Assembly (NCBI GenBank): GCA_030830895.1
Contig: JAURMC010000014.1
Span: 124,001-188,000 of the forward strand
Direction of reading: 5' to 3'
DNA length: 64,000 bases
Source: Crocinitomicaceae bacterium
Lineage (GTDB): Bacteria; Bacteroidota; Bacteroidia; Flavobacteriales_D; Crocinitomicaceae
Below are positions 39,054-49,434 of the stretch, in pieces. The first letter of the stretch is position 1; every line of letters starts with the position of its first letter. The notes beneath the pieces were generated by a model. The model made no database searches. It saw nothing but the letters and a program-made list of their open reading frames with translations, and was not told where the DNA came from. The position numbers and the translations under genes are program-made.

Positions 39054-39178
39054 CGTGGAAAGATCAAAAACGGAAAGGTGTTTTATTTATTTGAAATTAT
39101 TTACGATATTTGTAACCAAGTTAACTTAAATTCGTAGAAGCGCTCGTGAGAAAACGCAAAAGTCTGTTCTTATTTCGC

Positions 39179-40141
39179 ATGGTCAAGAAGCCATTTTTGG
39201 TATTTCTTTTCATTTCGTCAGTATCTACATTGGTGGCGCAAGATCCGACTTTTACTCAGTTTTATTCAAATCCAATCTATTTAAATCCGGCGTTGACAGG
39301 TACTACGGGGTGTCCAAGGGTATCGATCAATTACCGAAACGAATGGCCTCAGCTTACCGGAAACTATACCACCTATTCAGCAGCTTTTGATTCTTATGTA
39401 AAAGACATCAAAGGTGGGGTTGGATTCATTGCGATGTATGATCAACAAGCTGAAGGAACAATCTCAACAACAATGCTTGGCGGGATTTATTCTTACAATT
39501 TAAAAATAAATAGAAAAGTTTCATTCAACTTTGGAGTTCGTGCGGCTTACATTCAAAAATATTTAGATTGGACTAAACTAACATTTGGAGACATGATTGA
39601 TCCGCGTCGTGGGTTTATTTATCAAACGGGTGATGTTCCTCGTGGAGGAAAAAGAGGCCTTTTTGATGCAAGTGCAGGAGCTATTATTTTCACTAAGTAT
39701 TTTTATGGTGGAGTTGCAGGCCATCACCTCAATCAACCTGATGAATCCATGATTTTAGGCGCTAGCAAATTACCATTGAGGCTCACCGCGCACATGGGGG
39801 GTACCATTCCAATTGGACGAAGAGGTCGCTATACGGATGGAACAACTATTAAGCCCGCTGTAATTTATCAATATCAAAACGGATTTCAAGAGTTTAATAT
39901 CGGTGGATATTTGAACTATGAACGACTAAACATCGGGGTGTGGTACCGGAATAGAGATGCCATGGTTTTCATCGTAGGGGTTAAAGCAGATAAATTTCGC
40001 TTGGGATATAGCTACGATTTAACGGTTTCCAGGCTTGGAAATGGTCTTACCGGTGGCTCTCATGAAGTTTCCTTCCAAATGGATATTAAGTGTAGAAAAA
40101 AACCTAAAAACTTTAGAAAAATAAGTTGCCCTTCATTTTAA
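39179..40141 (+). CDS. PorP/SprF-like type IX secretion outer-membrane protein
   Basis: 320 residues from the ATG at 39179, which gives a clean signal peptide (LVFLFISSVSTLVAQ); an in-frame GTG at 39146 would place 11 basic/hydrophobic residues before it. The mature N-terminus DPTFTQFYSNPIYLNPALTG is the hallmark of PorP/SprF proteins, which anchor the T9SS or adhesins such as SprB at the outer membrane. The rest is beta-barrel-like. It lies 52 bases before gldJ and is divergent from porU. This may be a gldJ-linked paralogue rather than the porP of the core operon. Confidence 0.9.
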   Translation: MVKKPFLVFLFISSVSTLVAQDPTFTQFYSNPIYLNPALTGTTGCPRVSINYRNEWPQLTGNYTTYSAAFDSYVKDIKGGVGFIAMYDQQAEGTISTTMLGGIYSYNLKINRKVSFNFGVRAAYIQKYLDWTKLTFGDMIDPRRGFIYQTGDVPRGGKRGLFDASAGAIIFTKYFYGGVAGHHLNQPDESMILGASKLPLRLTAHMGGTIPIGRRGRYTDGTTIKPAVIYQYQNGFQEFNIGGYLNYERLNIGVWYRNRDAMVFIVGVKADKFRLGYSYDLTVSRLGNGLTGGSHEVSFQMDIKCRKKPKNFRKISCPSF

Positions 40142-40193
40142 GTGTAACTAATTATATAAAATTGAATTTAAATTGAGCCAAAAAAGCAGACAT

Positions 40194-42959
40194 ATGAAAC
40201 GTTCAATGATTAATAAAATCTCGTATGCCTTAATTGCATTGGGATTAATGGTTAGTTGTCAGAAAGAAACTTCCACGTCTACGGGTTGGGAATATAACAA
40301 CATTAACAACGGCGGATTTGAGAAAGCAGACTTCGAAGAACAACGAACCGGACCTGGTCTTGTTATGATAGAGGGTGGTACCTTTACCATGGGAAGAACA
40401 GAGGAAGATGTTTTCGACGATAACAATAATCGTCCAAACCGCTTTACAGTTTCCTCATTTTATATGGACCGTACCGAAGTAACTAACTTCCATTGGTTGG
40501 AATATGTTTATTGGATGAAGCGTGTTTATAATAAAACATACCCTCACATTTATAAAAAAGCCTTACCTGACACCTTGTGTTGGAGAGACCCCCTTTCCTA
40601 CCGCGAAAAGTTTGTGGAGTACTACTTCCGCTATCCTGCATACCGTGACTATCCCGTAGTTGGAGTTTCTTGGATTCAAGCCAATGACTTTTGTAAGTGG
40701 AGAACCGACCGAGTTAATGAGTATATTCTTGTTGAACAAGGTATTATTAAATGGCATTTCGCGGACAAGGTAGAAGACGGGGGTGATTTGGGCACATTGG
40801 GACCAGAAAGCAAGAATTCGAAAAAGGCTCAAAATGCCCCGGAAAACATGTTTAATACTGAAAGTTATTTAGCTGGTCAGTATAATATTGAGTCTGGAGC
40901 AGTTAAAAAAGATGATCCCAAGAATTATAAGTATTCAGGGAAGGGTTATACCCTTACGGATGGAAAGGTTACAAGTCCTAAGGAAGGTGAGTCATTTCCT
41001 CGTGACCCATATATGCTTAACAATTATGATCCGGTTTATGCCGTACAAGACGGAGATAACTATTACCAAGGTAAGCGTTTAGTTAGAATGGAAGACGGAA
41101 TCCTGCTTCCAAAATATCGCCTACCTACTGAAGCGGAATGGGAATATGCCGCCCTTGGATTATTAGGAAATTTGGACCCAAAATCCGAGAATGTTGACGA
41201 ACGTAGGATTTACCCTTGGGATGGACATTATGTTCGTTACGATGAAGAGCAATTTCAAGGTACCATTCAAGCTAACTTTGTGCGCGGAACGGGTGACCAC
41301 ATGGGGGTAGCTGGTGCATTGAATGACGGTGCAGACGCTACAACATTTGTAGATGCCTATTGGCCGAATGATTTTGGCTTATACAACATGGCAGGTAATG
41401 TATCTGAATGGGTAATGGATACGTATCGTCCTACCACGAGTGACGTGGCAGATGGATTTATGCCGTTTAGAGGAAACGTTTACCAAACTCCGCTTATGGT
41501 ACCAGATGGGCTTCATGATAAATATGTTAAAACAAAAGACAATATTTATGACGTTCACGGAATGAAGGAATTTGTAAACGAGTATGCTCGTGTTTTGTAT
41601 GCTCGACATGGGAATATCAATCTTAATTTAGATAAGAGTTATAAACAAAACTATCTTACGCAATTGGAAAGAGATCGTAGAGAAAAAGAAAGCATAAGCG
41701 CCCCGCTATTTATCTCTACTATAGATTTAGTTGAAACAGTTGATTCAATTCGTTTAGTGAGTAAGTATAATGGTGCAGATTCAGTAGTATCTCGGCAATG
41801 GAAGGTAGATGGCCCCGGGAAGGTAACTTATGCATATGATTCATTGACAAGTAAAAATTCGGATCAATCTGCATCTGCATTGGTAAACTTTACTACGCCC
41901 GGAAAATATACTGTGAGTTTAACTATAACTACAGCTAAAGGGACTAAAGAGTCAAAGATATTGACAGATTATGTCACCGTATTGGATAAATCACAAAAAG
42001 CTTTTATTAATAGTCAAAGACAGAAAGCAATGATTAATTCACGTCAGGACATGCGTAAATATCAATTCAATAACCCGAGTAGTTATTACACATCCAATGG
42101 TAAAAAACTAACCACACAAGACAAAGCACAATTGGAAGTTCTTGATGAACTGAATGCCTTAATTGATACGGCAATTTTCCTTTATAACAAAGGCAATACT
42201 GTTAAAGCTTCAGCATTCATTGAAAAATCTTTATTCGGAAATACACCGATGACAAAACTTTTAAATTCGGACTTCCGAAGTGAAAAAGACATGCTTGAAC
42301 TTAATAAAAATGGAGACGATACTAAAAGTAACGATGAAGCCAAAGATTTTGGTATTTACTTAATTGTTCCTGATCCGGAAGGTGGAGATGCTTCTGTTTC
42401 ATGGGTATCAGCTTTTGGGAAAGAATATCTACAAAATAAATTCCCCAACTACCAAGATGATCAAACGATTACTACTTGGTTGCTCAACCTGCGCGATGGG
42501 TTATCAGAATATACCATCGAAAGTCGTGGCAAGCAACGTTGGAGAAACGTTACGGAAGAAGAGAATATTGGTCGATTAAACTATCGAAAAGATGACTATG
42601 TTGATTACTTAGATGGTGATTTAGAATCCTCAATATTTTACAATAATACCAAACGTAAGGAAGATATTAACTCAGGTCGTTTGAGTGCAAAAAATACGGT
42701 TTATCAATCGCAGCATGAAAATAGGGATTTGAATAATGACCAAATTACAACAAATTCATCTGGATGGCCAACAACGCTTATATCAGATCGTTCTAAGGTA
42801 TATAAGGGAGGTTCTTGGGCCGATAGAGCATACTGGTTATCTGCCGGAAACCGCAGGTTCCTAGATGAAGACAAAACAAGTGCTACCATTGGTTTCAGAT
42901 GTGCAATGGATCGCCTAGGAGGCCAACCTAATTTAAATTATAAGAAAAGGAAACGATAG
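40194..42959 (+). CDS. gldJ: GldJ-like gliding/T9SS lipoprotein with enlarged insert
   Basis: 921 residues from the ATG at 40194; the TTG at 40173 is in frame but gives a poor signal. The lipoprotein signal ends LMVSC. The FGE-sulfatase-like fold is shown by MIEGGTFTMGRTEED, LPTEAEWEYAA and MAGNVSEW in the first half. It is closed by KGGSWADRAYWLSAGNRR (from residue 871) and TIGFRC near the end. Between them is an unusually long insert: a PKD-like domain (about 501-600), then a helical/charged region to about 865. F. johnsoniae GldJ is about 560 aa. Position beside murF and opposite porU supports GldJ over GldK. Confidence 0.88.
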   Translation: MKRSMINKISYALIALGLMVSCQKETSTSTGWEYNNINNGGFEKADFEEQRTGPGLVMIEGGTFTMGRTEEDVFDDNNNRPNRFTVSSFYMDRTEVTNFHWLEYVYWMKRVYNKTYPHIYKKALPDTLCWRDPLSYREKFVEYYFRYPAYRDYPVVGVSWIQANDFCKWRTDRVNEYILVEQGIIKWHFADKVEDGGDLGTLGPESKNSKKAQNAPENMFNTESYLAGQYNIESGAVKKDDPKNYKYSGKGYTLTDGKVTSPKEGESFPRDPYMLNNYDPVYAVQDGDNYYQGKRLVRMEDGILLPKYRLPTEAEWEYAALGLLGNLDPKSENVDERRIYPWDGHYVRYDEEQFQGTIQANFVRGTGDHMGVAGALNDGADATTFVDAYWPNDFGLYNMAGNVSEWVMDTYRPTTSDVADGFMPFRGNVYQTPLMVPDGLHDKYVKTKDNIYDVHGMKEFVNEYARVLYARHGNINLNLDKSYKQNYLTQLERDRREKESISAPLFISTIDLVETVDSIRLVSKYNGADSVVSRQWKVDGPGKVTYAYDSLTSKNSDQSASALVNFTTPGKYTVSLTITTAKGTKESKILTDYVTVLDKSQKAFINSQRQKAMINSRQDMRKYQFNNPSSYYTSNGKKLTTQDKAQLEVLDELNALIDTAIFLYNKGNTVKASAFIEKSLFGNTPMTKLLNSDFRSEKDMLELNKNGDDTKSNDEAKDFGIYLIVPDPEGGDASVSWVSAFGKEYLQNKFPNYQDDQTITTWLLNLRDGLSEYTIESRGKQRWRNVTEEENIGRLNYRKDDYVDYLDGDLESSIFYNNTKRKEDINSGRLSAKNTVYQSQHENRDLNNDQITTNSSGWPTTLISDRSKVYKGGSWADRAYWLSAGNRRFLDEDKTSATIGFRCAMDRLGGQPNLNYKKRKR

Positions 42960-42977
42960 AAAATATCAAACTTTGAT

Positions 42978-42985
42978 TAACTTTG
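42978..42985 (+). promoter_or_regulatory. -7 element TAACTTTG before murF
   Basis: Perfect TAnnTTTG match located just before the gldJ terminator stem. Transcription would start inside the stem, about 20 bases before the murF ATG. No clear -33 element is seen. Confidence 0.5.
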
Positions 42986-42986
42986 A

Positions 42987-43010
42987 GTCCCGCACAAGCG
43001 GGACTTTTTT
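42987..43010 (+). terminator. Rho-independent terminator of gldJ abutting the murF start
   Basis: The stem GTCCCGC (42987-42993) pairs perfectly with GCGGGAC (42998-43004), with loop ACAA, followed by six T. The ATG of murF is the next base after the T run. Confidence 0.88.
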
Positions 43011-44288
43011 ATGCAACAACATTTTCCTTTATTCTATGAATGTTCGGGGATTTCTACAGATACGCGAACCATTTCACCCGGTGACCTTTTCATTTGTTTA
43101 AAAGGGGATCGTTACGACGCCAATGAATTTGCTGAACAGGCATTATCGCAAGGCGCAAAGTACGTGATTAGTTCGGATCTATCCAGATGCAATTCGGTAA
43201 ATATTCTTTATGTTGATGATACCCTCGACTTCTTGCAGGCGCTAGCTAATCATCACCGAAAACAATTTAATATACCTATCCTTGGCATTACAGGGAGTAA
43301 CGGCAAAACAACCACGAAAGAGCTTATTAATGCGGTACTGGAAACAGAACGCAAGGTTTTGTGTACCAAGGGGAACTTAAATAATCACATCGGTGTACCC
43401 CTTACCCTACTTCGTTTAAATACTACCCATGAAATAGCAATCATTGAGATGGGCGCAAACAAACCCGGTGATATAGAAGAGCTATGTAACATAGCAGAAC
43501 CCACACATGGTATTATTACGAATATTGGTAGGGCACATTTAGAAGGTTTCGGGACCTTTGAAGGAGTACTCAATACTAAACTAGCCCTGTATCGTGCAAT
43601 TGAAATTCGAGGTGGCACACTATTCTACAATGCGGATGACCCCATATTAACTCAACATCTTCCTCCAATTCATTCAATCAATTACGGCATGAATTCCGCC
43701 ACACATTGTCAAGGAACTCTACGCGAATTAACGCCATACGTGAACTTTCAATATACGATTGATGATATAGTTTCACCTATAATTAGAACACATTTAATTG
43801 GTGCCTATAACCTATCGAATTTTCTTGCAGCGGTTTGTATTGGACATTTTTTCCAAATAACTCCTGACCTGATACAAAAAGGACTTGAGCAATATATTCC
43901 ATCGAACAATCGCTCACAAGTTTTTAAAACGGCACGTAACACATTGATTATAGATTGTTACAATGCCAATCCTTCAAGCATGAACGCAGCATTAGTATCA
44001 TTCGAGCAGATAAAAAATGAACAAAAAATTGCAATTTTAGGTGACATGTTGGAATTAGGCGAAGTTTCTAAAGATGAACATTCAAAGATTATTGCTTTGT
44101 GCAAAAAGCTGTCTATTACCATAGTAACTGTAGGAAAAGAATTTGAACGAATCACTTCCGAACGAGATCACTTTCAAGATACTCAAGAGCTGATTTCATC
44201 AGGGTTACTCAATCAATATACGGAATCGTTTATTCTAATTAAAGGATCAAGAGGTATCGGTTTAGAAGCACTTATTTCCTTTCTCTAA
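43011..44288 (+). CDS. murF: UDP-N-acetylmuramoyl-tripeptide--D-alanyl-D-alanine ligase
   Basis: 425 residues. Mur ligase ATP loop [13 protein letters not shown] (G92-T101), then [14 protein letters not shown] and NNRSQVFKT in the substrate and C-terminal domains. It adds D-Ala-D-Ala to the peptidoglycan precursor in the cytoplasm. The N-terminus ([19 protein letters not shown]) is the usual UDP-binding domain. It follows gldJ, as in many Flavobacteriia, but a terminator separates them. Its stop overlaps the prfB stop by 4 bp (CTAA). Confidence 0.96.
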   Translation: MQQHFPLFYECSGISTDTRTISPGDLFICLKGDRYDANEFAEQALSQGAKYVISSDLSRCNSVNILYVDDTLDFLQALANHHRKQFNIPILGITGSNGKTTTKELINAVLETERKVLCTKGNLNNHIGVPLTLLRLNTTHEIAIIEMGANKPGDIEELCNIAEPTHGIITNIGRAHLEGFGTFEGVLNTKLALYRAIEIRGGTLFYNADDPILTQHLPPIHSINYGMNSATHCQGTLRELTPYVNFQYTIDDIVSPIIRTHLIGAYNLSNFLAAVCIGHFFQITPDLIQKGLEQYIPSNNRSQVFKTARNTLIIDCYNANPSSMNAALVSFEQIKNEQKIAILGDMLELGEVSKDEHSKIIALCKKLSITIVTVGKEFERITSERDHFQDTQELISSGLLNQYTESFILIKGSRGIGLEALISFL

Positions 44289-45367
44289 CCGCCATACTGC
44301 ATTAAAAAGCCTTTTAGGAATTCATCCAATTCTCCATTCATAACGGCATCCACATCTGAAGTTTCAATTCCGGTTCGAACATCCTTAACCAGTTTATAAG
44401 GATGCATTACATAATTTCGAATTTGGGAACCCCATTCAATTTTCTTCTTTCCAGCTTCAATTTCACTTCGCTTCTCCATTCTTTCCCGTAAAACAAGTTC
44501 GTACAATTGAGATCTCAGCAATTGCATGGCCTTTTCCTTATTGGCTAATTGAGACCGGGATTCTGAATTTTCAATAATTATTCCCGTTGGCGCGTGACGT
44601 AAGCGAACAGCAGTTTCTACTTTATTAACGTTTTGGCCTCCAGCCCCTCCAGAACGGAATGTTTCCCATGAAATATCTGCAGGGTTGACATGAATTTCAA
44701 TTTGATCATCAACCAATGGGTATACATACACTGAAACGAACGAAGTATGTCGCTTGGCATTTGAATCAAAGGGTGAAATTCGCACCAAGCGATGTACCCC
44801 ATTCTCTCCTTTCAAATAACCAAATGCAAATTCACCATCAAACTCTAAGGAGACCGTCTTAATGCCTGCTACATCTCCTTCTTGAAGATTCAGCTCAGTT
44901 ATTTTAAAGCCTTGCTTTTGAGCCCACATTAAATACATACGCATGAGCATAGAAGCCCAATCACAACTTTCTGTTCCTCCTGCGCCAGCAGTAATTTGGA
45001 TTACGGCACTCAAAGCATCTTCTTCATTTGACAACATGTTTTTAAGCTCCAATTCCTCTACGGAATCAACAAGTTGATTAAATTGTTCGTCTACTTCAGA
45101 AGCAGAAGCCCCACCTTCTTTTTCAAATTCCAGCAAGACTTGTAGATCTTCAAATCCTAAATGAATTTGTTTAAATCCATCTACCCAATATTTTAATCCA
45201 CGAATTATTTTCATTTGAGCTTCAGCTTTTTTAGGATCATCCCAAAAACTTGGATCTTGAGTTCGTAACTCTTCTTCATTCAATCGCTGAGTTTTTTCAG
45301 CAATTTTTAAATAATTATAAATATTCTGAATCCGCTGCTCTAATTCTTTAAACTGTTCATTGGTCAT
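44285..45367 (-). CDS. prfB: Peptide chain release factor 2
   Basis: 360 residues from MTNEQFKEL at 45367. The GGQ motif is in [20 protein letters not shown], and the family N-terminus shows [15 protein letters not shown]. It ends translation at UGA and UAA. The programmed +1 frameshift that controls prfB in many bacteria (CTTTGA after about codon 25) is absent: the frame is continuous and the site reads NYLKIAEK. The -7 element TACTTTTG lies 4 bases before the ATG; the frame's upstream TTG at 45382 falls within the promoter. Confidence 0.95.
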   Translation of the reverse strand: MTNEQFKELEQRIQNIYNYLKIAEKTQRLNEEELRTQDPSFWDDPKKAEAQMKIIRGLKYWVDGFKQIHLGFEDLQVLLEFEKEGGASASEVDEQFNQLVDSVEELELKNMLSNEEDALSAVIQITAGAGGTESCDWASMLMRMYLMWAQKQGFKITELNLQEGDVAGIKTVSLEFDGEFAFGYLKGENGVHRLVRISPFDSNAKRHTSFVSVYVYPLVDDQIEIHVNPADISWETFRSGGAGGQNVNKVETAVRLRHAPTGIIIENSESRSQLANKEKAMQLLRSQLYELVLRERMEKRSEIEAGKKKIEWGSQIRNYVMHPYKLVKDVRTGIETSDVDAVMNGELDEFLKGFLMQYGG

Positions 45368-45371
45368 GATG

Positions 45372-45379
45372 CAAAAGTA
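45372..45379 (-). promoter_or_regulatory. -7 element TACTTTTG for prfB
   Basis: Perfect TAnnTTTG match, four bases (CATC) before the prfB ATG. Confidence 0.65.
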
Positions 45380-45420
45380 CAAAAGTTAAGCCCTCCCCTG
45401 TTTGAATTACTTGATTATAT

Positions 45421-45428
45421 TATTTTTG
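45421..45428 (+). promoter_or_regulatory. Promoter for gcvH (-7 TATTTTTG, -33 TTTG)
   Basis: Perfect -7 element with TTTG at 45401-45404, 16 bases upstream, as -33. The expected start is about 8-10 bases before the gcvH ATG. Confidence 0.65.
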
Positions 45429-45443
45429 TAAAAAACTAACACC

Positions 45444-45821
45444 ATGAACATACCTGCGAATTTAAAATACACCAAAGAACACGAATGGATTGCTTTGGAA
45501 GGAGAAATAGCGACCATAGGAATCACCGATTTTGCACAGCGCGAATTAGGAGATATCGTTTATGTCGAAATCGAAACTGTTGGTGAGACCTTATCAAAGG
45601 ATGAAATATTTGGATCAGTAGAGGCTGTAAAAACTGTTTCTGATTTATTTATGCCGGTAGGCGGTGAGATTCTCGAATTTAACAGTGAATTAGAATCTAA
45701 TCCAGAGGCAGTTAATAAAGACCCATACGGTTCGGGTTGGATGATAAAAGTTCAAGTTTCTACCCTGACAGAGCTTGACGAATTACTAGATGCTTCTGCA
45801 TACCAAGATTTAGTTGGTTAA
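45444..45821 (+). CDS. gcvH: Glycine cleavage system H protein
   Basis: 125 residues. The lipoyl-bearing lysine is K63 in [10 protein letters not shown], and YTKEHEWI and GDIVYVE are the usual strands of the lipoyl domain. It shuttles the aminomethyl group between the P, T and L proteins. Those genes are not in this window. It is monocistronic, with a good promoter and a terminator. Confidence 0.96.
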   Translation: MNIPANLKYTKEHEWIALEGEIATIGITDFAQRELGDIVYVEIETVGETLSKDEIFGSVEAVKTVSDLFMPVGGEILEFNSELESNPEAVNKDPYGSGWMIKVQVSTLTELDELLDASAYQDLVG

Positions 45822-45840
45822 TCCTATCTTTCAAACATTA

Positions 45841-45867
45841 AAAAAGCCCCGGTTTGGGGCTTTTTTT

Positions 45868-45869
<2 letters not shown>
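45841..45869. terminator. Bidirectional terminator between gcvH and gyrB
   Basis: The stem AAAAAGCCCC / GGGGCTTTTT with loop GGTTT has runs of A and T on both sides, so it can serve both converging genes. It reaches the gyrB stop codon. Confidence 0.88.
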
Positions 45870-47853
<1,984 letters not shown>

Positions 47854-47861
47854 TTACTATA

Positions 47862-47869
47862 CAAAAATA
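47862..47869 (-). promoter_or_regulatory. -7 element TATTTTTG for gyrB
   Basis: Perfect TAnnTTTG match about 40 bases before the gyrB ATG, so unlike many neighbours gyrB would have a true 5' leader. Confidence 0.5.
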
Positions 47870-47941
47870 CGCAAAACCGAGGGTGAAAAAGGCGTTTAAT
47901 CCGCCTGAAAACGCTTAACTTTTCAACAAAATTTCAACGAA

Positions 47942-48526
47942 TCAATTGGATTTTATCCAAGAAATAATTTCGGGGTCATCAGGAGGAGTGGTTGGTGAAA
48001 TAACCCTCACTAAAAATCCATTTTCATCGATTAAATATTTCTGAAAATTCCATTTAACTTCATTGTCTTCAAATCCATTTTTAGATTTACTTGTTAAAAA
48101 TTCATACACGGGATGCATATCTCCACCTTTAACTGAAATTTTCGACATCATGGGGAAGGATACCCCATAATTTTTTGAGCAAAAAGCAGCAATTTCATTG
48201 TCGGATCCAGGCTCTTGGGCTAAAAAATTGTTGGCTGGGAAACCGACAATTACAAAATTAGAATCTTTAAATTGACGATAAAGTGCCTCTAGTTGTTTAT
48301 ATTGTGGGGTAAGACCGCATTTGGAGGCGGTATTCACAATCATCAACTTCTTGCCTCTTAACTCCGAAAAATTCAAACTATCACCGTTAATAGTTTGCAC
48401 CGAAAAATCATGAATAGACTGCCTGATCATAGTGGATGGGTTTTTTGTTTGATGACTACCATTGCGTTGACCTGTACCACAAAAAGTGAGTCCAAGGGCT
48501 ATAAAAAGCAAACCGAATATTTTCAT
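47942..48526 (-). CDS. Glutathione peroxidase-family lipoprotein
   Basis: 194 residues. The peroxidase motif is NTASKCGLTPQY with cysteine, not selenocysteine, and a normal downstream VGFPANNFLAQEPGS and KWNFQKYLID. It removes peroxides, probably using thioredoxin-like donors. The N-terminus looks like a lipoprotein signal (LLFIALGLTFC), which would place it in the periplasm on a membrane. It is a single gene, divergent from the OmpA-domain gene. Confidence 0.92.
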   Translation of the reverse strand: MKIFGLLFIALGLTFCGTGQRNGSHQTKNPSTMIRQSIHDFSVQTINGDSLNFSELRGKKLMIVNTASKCGLTPQYKQLEALYRQFKDSNFVIVGFPANNFLAQEPGSDNEIAAFCSKNYGVSFPMMSKISVKGGDMHPVYEFLTSKSKNGFEDNEVKWNFQKYLIDENGFLVRVISPTTPPDDPEIISWIKSN

Positions 48527-48576
48527 ACTTTTAAAACAAACAATAACTAAATTAGTTTAAATGCGTTAAATAATGC

Positions 48577-49434
48577 ATGAGGTTAAGTATAATTCAAGCG
48601 CTACTTTTTATTTCATGTTTATCCGTACTTGATGCGCAGAAAATCAGTGGGAATTGGATAGGTATTTTAACCAATTTCAAGCAAGATTCTTCGAAAGCCA
48701 TTCCAGTGCTGTTAAGCCATCAAGTGATTTTAAATTTCTCCAATGGAAGCTTTAGGATTGAAGAAAATGGAACTGTGCTTCAATATGAAGTTTCAGGCGA
48801 AATCACAAATAAAAAAAACTTTACATTCGTGTCAAGTAAATCTCCAATGATTAAACCCAAAGGAGAGCCCTCAGTTCCCTTTAGTTTTCAATTTTCATTG
48901 AATGATTCAAGCGGGTATGTAGAATCCATTTTTAACGCCCCGGGAAGTCCATTCGATGGATACCATCTATTTCTTGAGCGGGAAATAAAAACCTACGAAC
49001 TTGTCTCATCCCCAATCCTTTCTACGGGTATTTCAAAGGCCATGCTTTCAAACATCAAACAAGGGATTCCTGCCAAGGAAAAACGATTTAGGGAATTGCA
49101 ACAATTTGAATTCAACCCGGTTTACTTCGAATACAATATGCATGTACTCGACAGTATGTACACTCCATATTTACTACGAATTTGCCGTATTTTAAAAAGC
49201 CATAGTGATCTTAGGATAAATATCATCGGTAATACAGATGGAGATGGATCAGAAGCCTTTAATCTGCAACTTTCCAAACAGCGTGCGGATGAAATAAAAC
49301 AGTTTTTAATCCAGCATGGCATACCAACCGATCGCATGATCGAAACCTATAACGGAGAACTAAATCCTGTTGACTCTAATGATACAGAATCCGGAAAGCA
49401 AAAAAACCGCCGTGTTGACTTTCAATTTATATAA
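48577..49434 (+). CDS. OmpA-family protein with unknown N-terminal domain
   Basis: 285 residues with a signal peptide ([16 protein letters not shown]). Residues about 20-140 form an unrecognised beta-rich domain ([12 protein letters not shown]...). Residues about 185-285 form an OmpA C-terminal peptidoglycan-binding domain with [25 protein letters not shown] and NRRVDF. It likely sits in the periplasm or outer membrane and holds peptidoglycan. It overlaps valS tail to tail by 8 bp. Confidence 0.86.
   Translation: MRLSIIQALLFISCLSVLDAQKISGNWIGILTNFKQDSSKAIPVLLSHQVILNFSNGSFRIEENGTVLQYEVSGEITNKKNFTFVSSKSPMIKPKGEPSVPFSFQFSLNDSSGYVESIFNAPGSPFDGYHLFLEREIKTYELVSSPILSTGISKAMLSNIKQGIPAKEKRFRELQQFEFNPVYFEYNMHVLDSMYTPYLLRICRILKSHSDLRINIIGNTDGDGSEAFNLQLSKQRADEIKQFLIQHGIPTDRMIETYNGELNPVDSNDTESGKQKNRRVDFQFI

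Noticed and set aside
45280-45367. RF2 programmed frameshift expected in prfB
   Set aside because: The frame is continuous with no internal TGA, so no frameshift was annotated.
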